A stretch of DNA of 64,000 nucleotides, taken from Chrysopilus asiliformis (lineage: Eukaryota; Arthropoda; Insecta; Diptera; Rhagionidae). Each line of letters begins with the position of its first letter. Position 1 is the first letter of the stretch. The translations under genes were made by a program, and so were the position numbers. Shown here one piece after another: positions 10,823 through 21,177 of this stretch. The notes under the pieces were generated by a model that worked only from the letters and a program-made list of their open reading frames with translations, was not told the origin of the DNA and ran no database searches. The stretch covers positions 28,941,487 to 29,005,486 of the forward strand of contig OZ035960.1 of NCBI GenBank assembly GCA_964034945.1, in the 5' to 3' direction.

Positions 10823-12640
10823 AATACATATATGAATCCATATACTATAAGCATAATATAGTTATATAACACATATAAATGCTACACATAATTATTGCTA
10901 TAATGTGGTCTACTCATTATATAGGTACTCCATATATACATATGCCCATCTCATCATCAACTTACCTTTTTGTGATCAAGTGAGGGGAGATGAGTTGAGG
11001 CAGCACATCTACTGTAAATTAATTGTTTAACATCGTTAATTTCGCTTTTAATAAACATTACGTTACATGAAATGAAAGTATGCTTCTCGTGGGTGGCCTA
11101 TGTCTATAAATTTGCCACATTTCCACAGCATTATTCATTAAAACGCCACGAATAATTGTTATTTATTAGAAAGCTTAGATTTTTTTTTCACACCAACTAC
11201 CCCAGAATTCGACGTTAATTGCTTCCAGTTTGTTGTAAATTCACATCATTGTAAATTGCTAAAATCGACCTTGATATAAACATTTAACCTGTTATGATGC
11301 CTAATAGGGATGTGATAATTATACGCATCTAAATGGCCTGCACAGTTATAAATATATTTAGGTGTAAAGATATTATAGAGTATATTCTTATATGATTTTG
11401 TACACAAAGTAACTTTTTAACTATTTATTTGGATTTTAATTGTTTGAAATCATAATATGAGCATCAGGCCCAAATATTGTCGTTAAATATCCTATACAGC
11501 AGTATAGGAAGTAGTTTCTACCTGTTCTTTAGTAGTTCCCTAGTATTTAACCAGGCACAAGTCAAATACCGAGTTATATTTATAATATGATAGAGGCAAT
11601 TCGATTTTTCTAAATGAAATAATTTGTTGCAATATTTTGTTATGTAATTTCAATATTTTTATAAGAAATCCCAAAAATATTAATTTTCAAAAATTTTAAA
11701 TTTTACCCTGGAATTTTTGGCAACAAACAAAATTTTGTGAAATTTGGCTCGGCTTGACTTGGAAATTGTGTTTCGGCAAATAGATATTTTGATGGGGAAC
11801 GGCTTTTGGAAAAATATGCCGCCAAAATATTTATTTCTCCGAAAAATCACCAAATTTAGTGGTTGGCTAAACATTTTGAGCAGAATATCTCGGTCCTTTT
11901 TGGATCGAATTTTCAAAACAAAAGTTAGTTTAAGAAAACATTCACCTGTGGCCCATTTCTTTATATTATTCTAGCTTTCAAAAAATCACAATTTGAGATT
12001 TCGGTTGTTTAAAAAAAATAATATATCTAAAAAATCAAATTTTCCAACAAAAAAGCTTTCTTTATAAGAGCGCCCGAAATTCAGATTTGAGTCTGAATTG
12101 AGTCTTTAAATTCGTCCTTCTTTTTTTCTGTGAAAAAAGTCACCGTACCAGTAGCGTAACTAGGAATCAGGCCCTGTCGCTAAAATCTCATCCAGGCCCC
12201 AGATCGGGAAAACCATTTTGTCCGCAATGGAGATAGGAAATGCATGGTGATAAAGGCCATAGTGACGGTACTCATGTCAAGATGATACGATTCCACTTCT
12301 TTTCTGCATACAAATGTACCCCAGACATTCCCTATCAAGTTTCCTGATTTCCTTTTTATAACGAAAGCAGGCTTTGCGCAGGCACGGCAGCCTTTTTATT
12401 CAAAAAAGTGATAAAAATGAATTTTTATGTGCCTGGAAATTTCGGAGGATCGACAAGAGGGAAGATTTGGAAATCTAAACTATTAGGAAATCTAATTTGT
12501 TGTATTTTTTATGATCTGTAAGCCGAGAAATTCTAATAGAGTTCAATACGAAATCTAATCTCTTTAAGATTCAATAAAAATTGGGGCTCATAGGCCATAA
12601 TCGAAAATTTCATAATGAAATGCGCCGCAGCCATTTTTTT
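10823..12640. other. Unassigned spacer
   Basis: No gene was recognised. At 12148 CAGTAGCGTAACTAGG resembles a hAT-type terminus (reverse match at 10206-10220), but no partner or duplication was found. The overlapping short frames at 11680-11974 on both strands are AT-composition artefacts. Confidence 0.4.
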
Positions 12641-12647
12641 CTTTTAA

Positions 12648-12922
12648 CCCTTTCGGTACATGTTTTTTTCTATGGGTTTTAAAAATACTCTCTAAACAAA
12701 TTAATGATGTTTAAGCTATTAGTATTCCTTTAAAACAAAAAAAAAAAAATAAATAAATAAAAACGTCCACTGTGGTCCAGCTTTTTACTCAAAAAATCAA
12801 AATTGGGTCAAAAATGCACTTAATGGTGCACTGAATGAGAATAGAGTGTTGAAAATAAATAAATAATAAGACAATTCAATTTTTTTAGCATGATGCCATA
12901 TGGCATCAAAATACCGAAAGGG
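12648..12922. mobile_element. piggyBac-like MITE with perfect TTAA duplication
   Basis: It starts CCCTTTCGGTA and ends TACCGAAAGGG. TTAA lies immediately outside both ends (12644-12647, 12923-12926), the hallmark of piggyBac insertion. It is 275 bases, non-coding, with an A/T-rich middle. Confidence 0.8.
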
Positions 12923-12989
12923 TTAAGTAACATTCACAATAAGCATAATTTTTGTAAAAAAAAATGCGTTGCAAGTGGAATTACACCAG

Positions 12990-13260
12990 GATTTTTAACC
13001 GATTGCCATGAAATTTTGCACACATATTCGTCTTACCATGGATTAAAAAGCTCGCCTGTAAGTTTCATCCAAATTGTGTCAGTGCTTCTCAAGTAGTATG
13101 CGAACAGGCCTAAAATAAGAAAGCAACATACATAAATCGGGGAAACTGTTAATAAATAAAAGAAACCTTTGATTGTTCGATGGTCTAGAATCCGCTCCTT
13201 GACGTCAGGAAACTTCCTTGAAAGTTTCATTCAGATCGGTTCACTAGTTCTCGAGTTTTA
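12990..13260 (+). repeat. Family A-related repeat head
   Basis: AACCGATTGCCATGAAATTT then TTGCACACATATTCGTCTTACC matches the head of copy A3 at 13679-13722. The continuation (AAGTTTCATCCAAATTGTG and later AAGTTTCATTCAGATCGGT) repeats internally. Confidence 0.5.
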
Positions 13261-13261
13261 A

Positions 13262-13618
13262 GTGAACTGAGATTACAAAACTCAGAAACTAATGGACCGA
13301 TTTTTACCCGTTTTTTTGCAAAGTAATCTGCGTTGGAGTAGATTTTTAGCTATGTTAGATTTCCAAAATTCGAAACAGAAGGTCCTGTAAGGATAACGCA
13401 AATATTCTTTTTCCCGTTTTTCCTGGGAAAATCGGCATTAGGGGGTTTCCTGGGTAGCTGATAACGAATCCGGTGTAGGAATTTCAAAATTCTAAACGGA
13501 AGCTCCTGTAAGGATAACGTTTTTTCCCAAAAGTTTTAAGTTATTTATGGTTTTTTGGCATTCTAAAATTTATACCAAAAACTTTAAGCTGGCAACGAAG
13601 GGTCTGTTAGTATAATCT
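13262..13618 (+). repeat. Family A repeat, copy A2
   Basis: Same order of words as A1: ATTACAAAACTCAGAAAC, GACCGATTTTTACCCG, two core units containing GAAGGTCCTGTAAGGATAAC, and the end GCAACGAAGGGTCTG. Confidence 0.65.
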
Positions 13619-14113
13619 ATATATGTATATAAAAGCACAATACCATTCACTCACTCATCAAAGTATCTGCCGAGCCACTAAACCGATTGCCATGAAATTT
13701 TGCACACAGATTCGTCTTACCTCATAGGTGCTCGCTAAGCAACAGTTTTTCAAAATTCGAAACGAAAGGTCCTGTAAGAATCACTCAAATATCGTTTTTC
13801 CAATTTTATCTCGGAAAAATTGACTTTAGCGAGTTTTCAAAGTCGCTGATCACGAATCTGTGGCCTATTTCACCAAACTACAATTTTGTACTAATTTAGA
13901 AGTTTTGTTTAAATACACTTGAAAAACACTTGTAAATACAAAGTTGTAACATGGTGAAATAAGCCACTGGTGTTAGAATTTCGAAACTTGGAACCAAGAC
14001 ATAAAAAAAATTTCTTTTCAAATATTTTTCAGTTGTTTCTCTGTTTTTAGGTGCAAAAAAAACTTATGTAAGAAACTTTAACTCGGCAACGACGGGTATG
14101 CACGCTAGTAGAT
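13619..14113 (+). repeat. Family A repeat, copy A3, interrupted
   Basis: It starts TATATGTATATAAAAGCACA and ends GCAACGACGGGTATGCACGCTAGTA. It is interrupted at about 13860 by a ~115-base MITE. The uninterrupted site is visible in A1 (CATCTGGTGTTGG, about 6602). Confidence 0.65.
13860..13977. mobile_element. TGGCCTATTTCACC MITE, copy 1
   Basis: The TIRs TGGCCTATTTCACCAAACT and, reversed, TGGCTTATTTCACCATGTT bracket AT-rich DNA. Comparison with the intact family A site suggests a CTG direct repeat as target duplication. A second copy lies at 42411-42553. Confidence 0.65.
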
Positions 14114-14360
14114 TAATAAATATGTTAATTAGTAGCCGTAATATTTTTTATACAATCAGATGAAATTCATAAATCACTTCACTTCATAAAATTCAATAAA
14201 AAAATCATTTATTCAATTAATGAATTCCTCTTTGAATATGCTGAATAATCAATTAATTAAATCTATTAATCAAATTAATGATTTCCCTTGCACAAAATTA
14301 AAAATATTTAGGCATTAATATTTATTTGAAGTTTCCTATTTATTCTTTTCGGATAAAAAT

Positions 14361-16364
14361 ATGTTATTCCAGAGAAAAATATTCACATTTTTTTTAATAG
14401 CATTAAATTTTGTAATTGGAATTAATTTTGATCAATTAAAAGCAGTTTGTAAAAACGTTGAAGCTTATGAAATCTTTGTTATAATTAACAGCACCGATAA
14501 AATTTATGTAACGAAATCAATTGAAATTTTGGAAACACCGCACAGAATTACAAATAAAACATTTAATTGTAAATTTCAACATTCTTATCCACAATTCAAT
14601 GATAATTTTCTTTTAATTATATTAACTGACGACATTTTTCTTGTGCCCGATATTTTAAATTTGCAACTTGAGTCCAGGTTAATTTCAAATCGATCAAAAG
14701 TTTTGGTAATGTCAACAAATGAAATTATCAAAGACAGTGTTGTGTCAGTATTTAAAGAGCTTGCTAAAGCTAACATCATCAATGTAAATTTAATTGGAGA
14801 ATTTCCCGCAATGAATTTGAAATTAGTCACTTTCAATCCATATTCCGATGAATATTTTGTGGAGCTTTCATCACATTTAGAAATGACAAACTACTATCCA
14901 GATAAAAGTAGAAATTTTTATGGAAAGCCATTAAAAATTAAAATCATTCCAGTTATACCGAATGCGCAAAGGATTTTTTGGAATGGGAAATGGATATGGA
15001 TTGGTGATAATATCGAATACTTGGAACCACTGGCCAAATATTATAATGCAACATTGTTAGTTACGTTTGCCAATCAAACCGATTTTGGATTCGAGATATT
15101 TGTAAACAATACTTACGCAGTTGTAAAATCTGGCATTACGCTGGACTTGATAAATGGAAAATCTGAATTCACTTTAAGACGTCGAAGCTATGGAAAATCT
15201 CGACATTTTGATTTTACATATCCAACAGAATTCAGTTATTTGGCGTGCATTGTTCCCAAGGCTCAGAAACTTCCACCATATCTAACGATGTATTACATTT
15301 TTAGTGATCAAATCAAGCTATGTATTTTGGGAATGCTGTGCTTTATGATCACATTTTCGTATATTTGTATAAAATTTTTAAATGACGAATGTGATTTGGA
15401 ACTCCTGATTCTTCAGATCACTTCTAGCCTTTGGTCACAGTCAATTGACATTAAATTGCACTTTAATTGCATTCGAATTTTACTACTGTCGTGGGAGTTT
15501 TTCTGCATTTGTATAATGTCAATTTTTACGAGCGAAATCGTGACAATTTTAGTTGTACCGCAATACTATCAAGATGTCCAAACATTAGCCGAAGCAATCC
15601 AAAAATCAGACTGGAATTTTCTTACATTCGATGATTTTGTTGAGGCTCTAATAAGGTAACCTCAATATTAACATTTTTGGTGTGTTGCACGTATCTGCCA
15701 CTAAATAACACATACTTCTAGTGGCAGATACGTACCGTACACCAAAAAAGTTAGTACGGAATTTTTATACTTCTACAATTTCAGAAATAAGTAAATCAAC
15801 ATTAATTTCTTTAAGCCCAAAAAGCGGTTTGGAGGAAAAGTTAAATGGACAACTGCGAAAAAAACTAACTGGTGTGGTTCGAAGTGAATTCTATGATAGA
15901 TCCTTGCATCCTAGAGGCCAGGACGCATTCGTCATAGCAAGCGCTCTTGCCCATTGGATAATCGAGAAAACGCAACGTCGTGTCTCCGCAGGCAGGGATG
16001 GCTTCCACATTACACAATATTTAAGTACAAAAACTTTATTGATTCCGCTTCAATTTTAAATTTTAATTACAATAAATAACTTGTTGTAGCCAAATCTCTG
16101 TATGGAAATATCCTTGTCAGGGGATCACCAGTTTTTGAATCTTTTAACAACTTCGAGAATGTGATTTTTGAATCTGGAATTTTGCAATACTGGCGAAGTA
16201 AAGAAAATTGGTACAGTAATATCGTTAACCCAAATGATTTTGAAAGTAAAGAAGTCGTTCTTGATCTTTACTATCTTCAGATTGCTTTCTTTATACATGG
16301 TATTGGAAATATAGTTGCAATAATTGTATTTATTATCGAGATGGCCCACAAAAAAAATTATTAA
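14361..16364 (+). CDS. Divergent ionotropic receptor (three exons)
   Basis: Ligand-gated cation channel subunit of the insect ionotropic receptor (IR) family, expected in the membrane of chemosensory neurons; the ligand is unknown. Exons 14361-15655, 15816-16024 and 16090-16364 join in phase to 592 codons without a stop. The introns (160 and 65 bases) are GT-AG. Visible parts: signal peptide (residues 1-20); bilobed ligand-binding region S1 from ~190 (WIWIGDNIEYLEPLAKYYNA, then LRRRSYGKSRHFDFTYP); membrane segment ~318-341; pore loop ~349-365; membrane segment ~368-398; S2 lobe across exons 2-3 (SGLEEKLNGQLRKKL, GSPVFESFNNFENVIFESGI); last membrane helix ~566-586. Length is normal for divergent IRs. 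Start chosen because it opens directly into the signal peptide. An AATAAA lies at 16448. The exon 2 acceptor is inferred: the nearer AG (15782) gives an in-frame stop. The subfamily is not assigned. Confidence 0.85.
15676..15748. repeat. Hairpin motif in receptor intron 1
   Basis: TTTTGGTGTG..ACGTATCTGCCAC is mirrored after a short loop by GTGGCAGATACGT..ACACCAAAA. The right arm recurs at 32432-32458, next to another ATCTGCCAC arm. It is probably a tiny MITE or solo terminus inserted in the intron. Confidence 0.65.
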
Positions 16365-16447
16365 AAGTTTGTGAGGTAACTAAAATAGATTTTGTATTAA
16401 TTTTTTTTTGTTTGAAAAATCAACAAAAATTTGACAAATGGTTTTAC

Positions 16448-16453
16448 AATAAA
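16448..16453 (+). terminator. Poly(A) signal of ionotropic receptor gene
   Basis: AATAAA lies about 84 bases after the stop codon, a usual distance for insect polyadenylation. Confidence 0.5.
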
Positions 16454-16840
16454 TCACCAATGTTTAAAAATTAAGAAAATCTCTAAAAAAAAAGAAAAAA
16501 AATACACTGGTAATTTGATAATTGTGTCTATTGGAAGAAAAATGCTCTCTTTGTTCATTTAAAAAAAAAAAGCTTCTAAATACAGTAAAAAAATTTAGTG
16601 GATTGCAATATTAAAATGGTGTTTGTCCTGTCAACAAACAAAATTAGCTTAATACGAAAAAGTTATTTTTAAAACATTTACCTATTTTCTTAATAAATCC
16701 ATTTTATGTGACTGCAATGGGAATTTCTGTCAAAATTATATCTGAAAATTTTGACTAGAGTGCTGTTCCTAAAATATGCGCGCGATTTCAGTCCCCTCAT
16801 CCCCTGCTCGTCACGCTTTTTGACGATTTTCTATTTACTA
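16454..16840. other. Unassigned spacer
   Basis: Low-complexity A/T sequence downstream of the receptor gene. No feature was recognised. Confidence 0.4.
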
Positions 16841-17787
16841 CACTGAGAGAAAAAATCCAATGTAATATTTGCATTTTGCAATGTAAATCTTGGCAATGTA
16901 AATTTTTGTCCAGCTGTACTATTTCCAATATAAAATTATCTCTTTTAAATATCAAATGATATTTCCTACCTGTATTTTTATCACTGAGTTGTAAATTTTA
17001 CAATTTTCCATATCATTTAATACGTGTGAATTAATAAAATCCGAAATTACATTTTTCGACTATAAAATCATGCATTTTACGTAATTTTTTTACATTTCAA
17101 CTCATACTTTTGTATTTTTGTGAGGTTAATTTTGCATTTTCAAATGGAAAAAAAAGTTGATGCCTTCAGCCGCCATATTCCCCATTGACATTTAATGCAA
17201 ACGATTTCGCTTCGAGAATTAAATTTCTTATTTCAGGCTAATGACTGAAGGATATTGCATAGAAAGTGGATAGCAGACATTTTTGAAACCGCATAATTTT
17301 ATTGGCATCAAAATTTCATTGCAAAAGAAAAAATAAATTTGACCGGTAAAATAAAATTAAAGAAATTTTTCGTTAAAAACTAAATAATTTGATGGCCCAA
17401 TAAAATCTGCTTAAATTTCAGATCCAATATTGCCGAAAATTTTTAATTGCAACTCCAATCAGGACATTCAATTGGAGTAAAAGTCCATTATAAAATAATA
17501 CTCCACAAAAAGTTTCCATTAATTTATCACCATTAGATTTTTCTCGTTCGTTTTCTGTTTACGTTTTTATTTGTTCATCTCTGTTCACTCACCAAGCTAA
17601 GTAAGAATTCGAGGGAGAAAGAAAACGCCGCATATTTGCTGCTTAAAATGCTATTGAACACCATATCATATCAAAAATGCATTTTTCAATGTAAATTTTA
17701 CAATAACTCGCAATGGCGCCGTTTTATAGGTGGAAATAGTAAAATCATTCACGTTTCATATCATTTCACATTGTTTTTCCCCCAGTG
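16841..17787. mobile_element. CACTG-ended element, 947 bases
   Basis: The left end CACTGAGAGAAAAAATCCAA and the reversed right end CACTGGGGGAAAAACAATGT are imperfect inverted repeats. TACT lies directly outside each end (TACTA left, TACTC right). There is no transposase frame. CACTG ends with a short duplication could fit several superfamilies. Confidence 0.55.
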
Positions 17788-18190
17788 TACTCCTCGTTAG
17801 TTTGTTAGGGATTATTTACATTTGGCACTTTATTCCACGAAAATCGGAAGTGTAAACGTGCCCTTAGGTATTCACTTCCACATATCGCGATTGTCTTGAA
17901 ATTTGGAACACTTACGTATGTCTAATAAAAATTCGATAAAATCTTAAATCGTATTTATGAACAAATTCATAATTATTGTGCACTTTTTTCGTTCAGTGTA
18001 GCAACTGTTAGATCAATTTAACACATTGACTGCCACCATGGAAGTGAAAAAATCAGGTCCCAAAAAACTTTTTTTTATGAATTGCCTTGAACTAATGTTT
18101 TTTTTTATGAATTTCTGAGATATTCTGCTTGTGGTTCCATATTTGACTCACAAAACTCATAGGTCAAATATCAAAAAAGGTTTTTTTTTG
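17788..18190. other. Spacer with a lone TTAACACATTGACTG end
   Basis: A possible piggyBac-type left end lies at about 18019, like that at 10245; no matching right end was seen. Nothing else was recognised. Confidence 0.35.
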
Positions 18191-18285
18191 ATTAAGGTTT
18201 ATATTTCGCCCTCCTTTTCTATTCTCTATTTAAGGGCGCCCTTAAATAGAGAATAGAAAAAGGAGGGCGAAATATAAACCTTAAT
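18191..18285. repeat. 95-base near-perfect palindrome without loop
   Basis: The arms meet at AAGGGC|GCCCTT and run outward through CTATTTAAGGG, CCCTCCTTTTCTATTCTC and TTAAGGTTTATATTTCG, with only one unpaired A. There is essentially no loop. Confidence 0.9.
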
Positions 18286-18350
18286 TTAATGGTATATTTG
18301 TCCTTTGTATTGGTATTTAAAATTGCCTGCTGCGCAATAATTTCTACATG

Positions 18351-19437
18351 CACACAGAAAAATTCGGTTAGAATTTAACTCCAAAAGTGCGTTTGGATAA
18401 CTCTGATTTTTATCCATTTTGGACGAACACTAACAGATAAATGAGGTGTTAAAAGCTAGAGTGGACCAACCCACATGTCGAAATCGTGAATTTTTTTGTG
18501 TTTGAATCACTATTGCCAGTGAGTTTTTAGATAAAAATGTTTGGATGCACAAAAAAACATTTCAACATTGAGTAATAAAGTCCACAAAATTTTTTTTTCC
18601 AAAAATCTACAGTCAATAATAGTACAAAAGTGGAAAAGCTTCAAAAACTCGATTATGTGGCTTGGTCCACTCTAGCTTTTAACGCCTCAAATAAAAGAAT
18701 CCATGAGGCGCTTTTTTAAACACCACTTTGGTGTTTAAAATTGAAGCATTTTGTGTTTAAAAATTATCCATTTCGAGTTTATAACAAATCGAATTTAAAA
18801 TAAATCCATTTATTTAAAATTACGCCAATTAAAACCCTACAAATGTTTGATTTTTTACAGCATTTGTGTGATTATGGTGGTAGATTTTAAGAAAAAAAAA
18901 CCATTTCTCTCTCATTATAGCTGCGTTGCTGATTCATAATTTTAAAAGTTATGTATTTCATTTTTTTATATTTTTCCCTATTTTAGTGTTACTATATTAA
19001 ATTATAATTTATAAATAATTTCTTTATTTGACTTATCACACATTATTATTAGGTTGAAATCTTTCCCTGAGCGACGGACCGGGGTTGAACCCAGGTACTT
19101 TAGATTTGAACTCCAGCTACCCCTCATCAGACCATTCAAAAAATTCAGCGAAGTTGCTTCAAACATGAATGAATAGTGTTTATCTCAAACACCATACGGA
19201 GTTTTTTTTTCTACCCCAAATTGATTTATATATTTATTTTTCCAATCACTTAAATTTTTTATCCATATTGGGTAAAATAAAAATGTGTTTTAGATAAAAT
19301 TTTATCCTTTTGGATAAAGTAAAAATTTTATCCAGCTTTACGGAGTTAAAAATGTAAAAATAAATCCGTGCGGATTTAAAATTTAAAAAAAAATCGGACG
19401 AAATCGAGTTCACACCGCCAAATTTTTCGGTGTGTAT
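18351..19437. mobile_element. CACAC-ended element carrying a nested MITE
   Basis: The left end CACACAGAAAAATTCGG faces a right end that reads CACACCGAAAAATTTGGCGG when reversed. The interior has repeated TTTAAA/AATCCATTT/GGATAA words. The element carries a nested 246-base MITE (18443-18688). CCGGGGTTGAACCCAGG (about 19080) resembles a tRNA T-arm/B box, but no full tRNA fold is seen. Confidence 0.55.
18443..18688. mobile_element. GAGGCGTT MITE, copy 1 (4-bp TSD AAAT)
   Basis: The ends are GAGGTGTTAAAAGCTAGAGT and, reversed, GAGGCGTTAAAAGCTAGAGT, continuing inward through GGACCAA. AAAT flanks both sides (18439-18442, 18689-18692). Copy 2 lies at 38172-38410 with the interior in the opposite orientation. 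Confidence 0.85.
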
Positions 19438-20336
19438 AAGCACTTTTTTAATAAAGATTTTGCCTGCGGCGCAATTTTTTTTTTTTTTTTTTGCTTATCG
19501 AAGAACTAGGCACCCTTTTTTAGAAAAGGAGGGGAGCGCCAAATACAAGTTTCGCCCTGGGCGCAGCTTTCCTTTGGCACGAACCTGCTCTGACGCTTCG
19601 CCATTGTTGCTTCTTACAATTAATGAATACACTAAAAGTTTTAAAAACAAATAAACATTAAAAACGACTCATTTTAGCGAAGCAAAACATGAACATAAAA
19701 CTATTAGAAAGCTCAATCTAAAAGCAAAAAAAACACCGTTATAAGTTTGTTTAAATTCTGAAATAACTTTCAGTATGAAAAAATGTGCTTAATTATGGTC
19801 TCCACTAAAATGTTGAAAGTCCAGGGCTACAATGAAATAAAGTACTCACTTCAGAGTTTATGCTGAAATTCCCCAGGAAAGTAAACATCAAATTCCAGAT
19901 CGGAGGATGTATTATGTTAATCACTCATTTCTGGTGTAATACAAGTGTCTTAAATGATTTTTAATTAGCTATAAAGGCGCTGAAACCGATGTGAAAAACG
20001 GAAAATTCGCCCCCTTAACAAAGGGAGACGAATCAAAATGGAGTAAATCAAAGGAAAGATGATTATGGGGTTGAAGCGATTAGAGTACTTTGTGCTAGCA
20101 CACGTTTCATACAGAAAAAACGAACATCTCTCTGCTTTTGTTTAAATGAAGTGGAATTAATGGCTTTTGTTACAAGTTACAACACTTATAGCAGTTTGAT
20201 TATGTGAAAAGGGGACGGAAAGTACGCCAATATGCATGTAGATGTTGATACTTCATCGATCTGACCTTCATTTCTGTTACATTCGCTTTTAGGTCACAAT
20301 ATCAAGAGGATTTGTATCATATGCCCACACATATTA
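19438..20336. other. Unassigned spacer
   Basis: Starts with a T-run (19478-19492). No gene, RNA or shared repeat was recognised. Confidence 0.4.
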
Positions 20337-20344
20337 ATATTAAT

Positions 20345-21050
20345 CAGGGATGGTAAACGAAAAAACTCTTTATGTTAGAAATACATTGCGTTACGTAACG
20401 AAATTCGAATTTTGTTTCGTTACGTCACTTTTGCAAAACTTGACAGAAAACTACTATTTTTGCAAAACTTATTTACAAAAAAATTCAAGTTGCTAGCTCA
20501 ACACGTTCCCGAAATATTTAAGATACGTAAAACGGAGAGACCGACGAACTGACAGACCGACAAACAGATGCACAAACATCCTTATAATTTTGCCTGAAAT
20601 GGATTTCGCACTGATCAGAAGTCACTTTAAGCTCTAAGTGTAAAAGTTTTTAGAGTGCGTAGTAGTTTACGTTAACTTTACGACTTTTTGGCGTAGAATT
20701 CCACCTTTTTTGGGAAAGATTTGTGTAAACTTACGACAGGAATCCGGAAAATCACGCATTACGATTTGTTAGCGTATTTTTACTAACTGAAACGTAATTT
20801 GACAATGAGTTTTTACTTCATTTTTAGAGTAATTTTCAACTCACTTTCTACAGTACAGAGTTAATCTGACTAAAACAAAGTCTGACCTAAATATTACCCC
20901 AACAAAATAAAATTAGGCAATAAATAATTTTTTTTTCGTTACGTTTTTTGTTATAGTAACAGAATTAAATTTATATGACGATATAACGTAACTTTCAAGA
21001 AAACGGCGGAAAATTATTTCTTTACGCTACAATAACGTTTCCCATCCCTG
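20345..21050. mobile_element. hAT-like MITE (GTAACGAAA family), complete
   Basis: It starts CAGGGATGGTAAACG and ends CGTTTCCCATCCCTG. The flanks are ATATTAAT (20337-20344) and ATATTAAC (21051-21058), a 7/8-matched 8-base duplication. The interior holds a fragment of family D (about 20440-20625, with AGACCGAC-type words). Partial copies lie at 1430-1572 and 63175-63292. Confidence 0.8.
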
Positions 21051-21177
21051 ATATTAACATTACTAAGTAAGTAAACTAAGTTGTATTTATCGATAATAAG
21101 CCTAAAGTAAACTGGGACATCATCAATTTTGTTTTGTGATGTAGATGTATACCAATCTATGTATGTATTTCTATATA

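Noticed and set aside
15721..16059. Separate gene from the 112-codon frame
   Set aside because: Its middle (15816-16024) is exon 2 of the ionotropic receptor, and its ends are intron sequence; phase and domain order fit the receptor.
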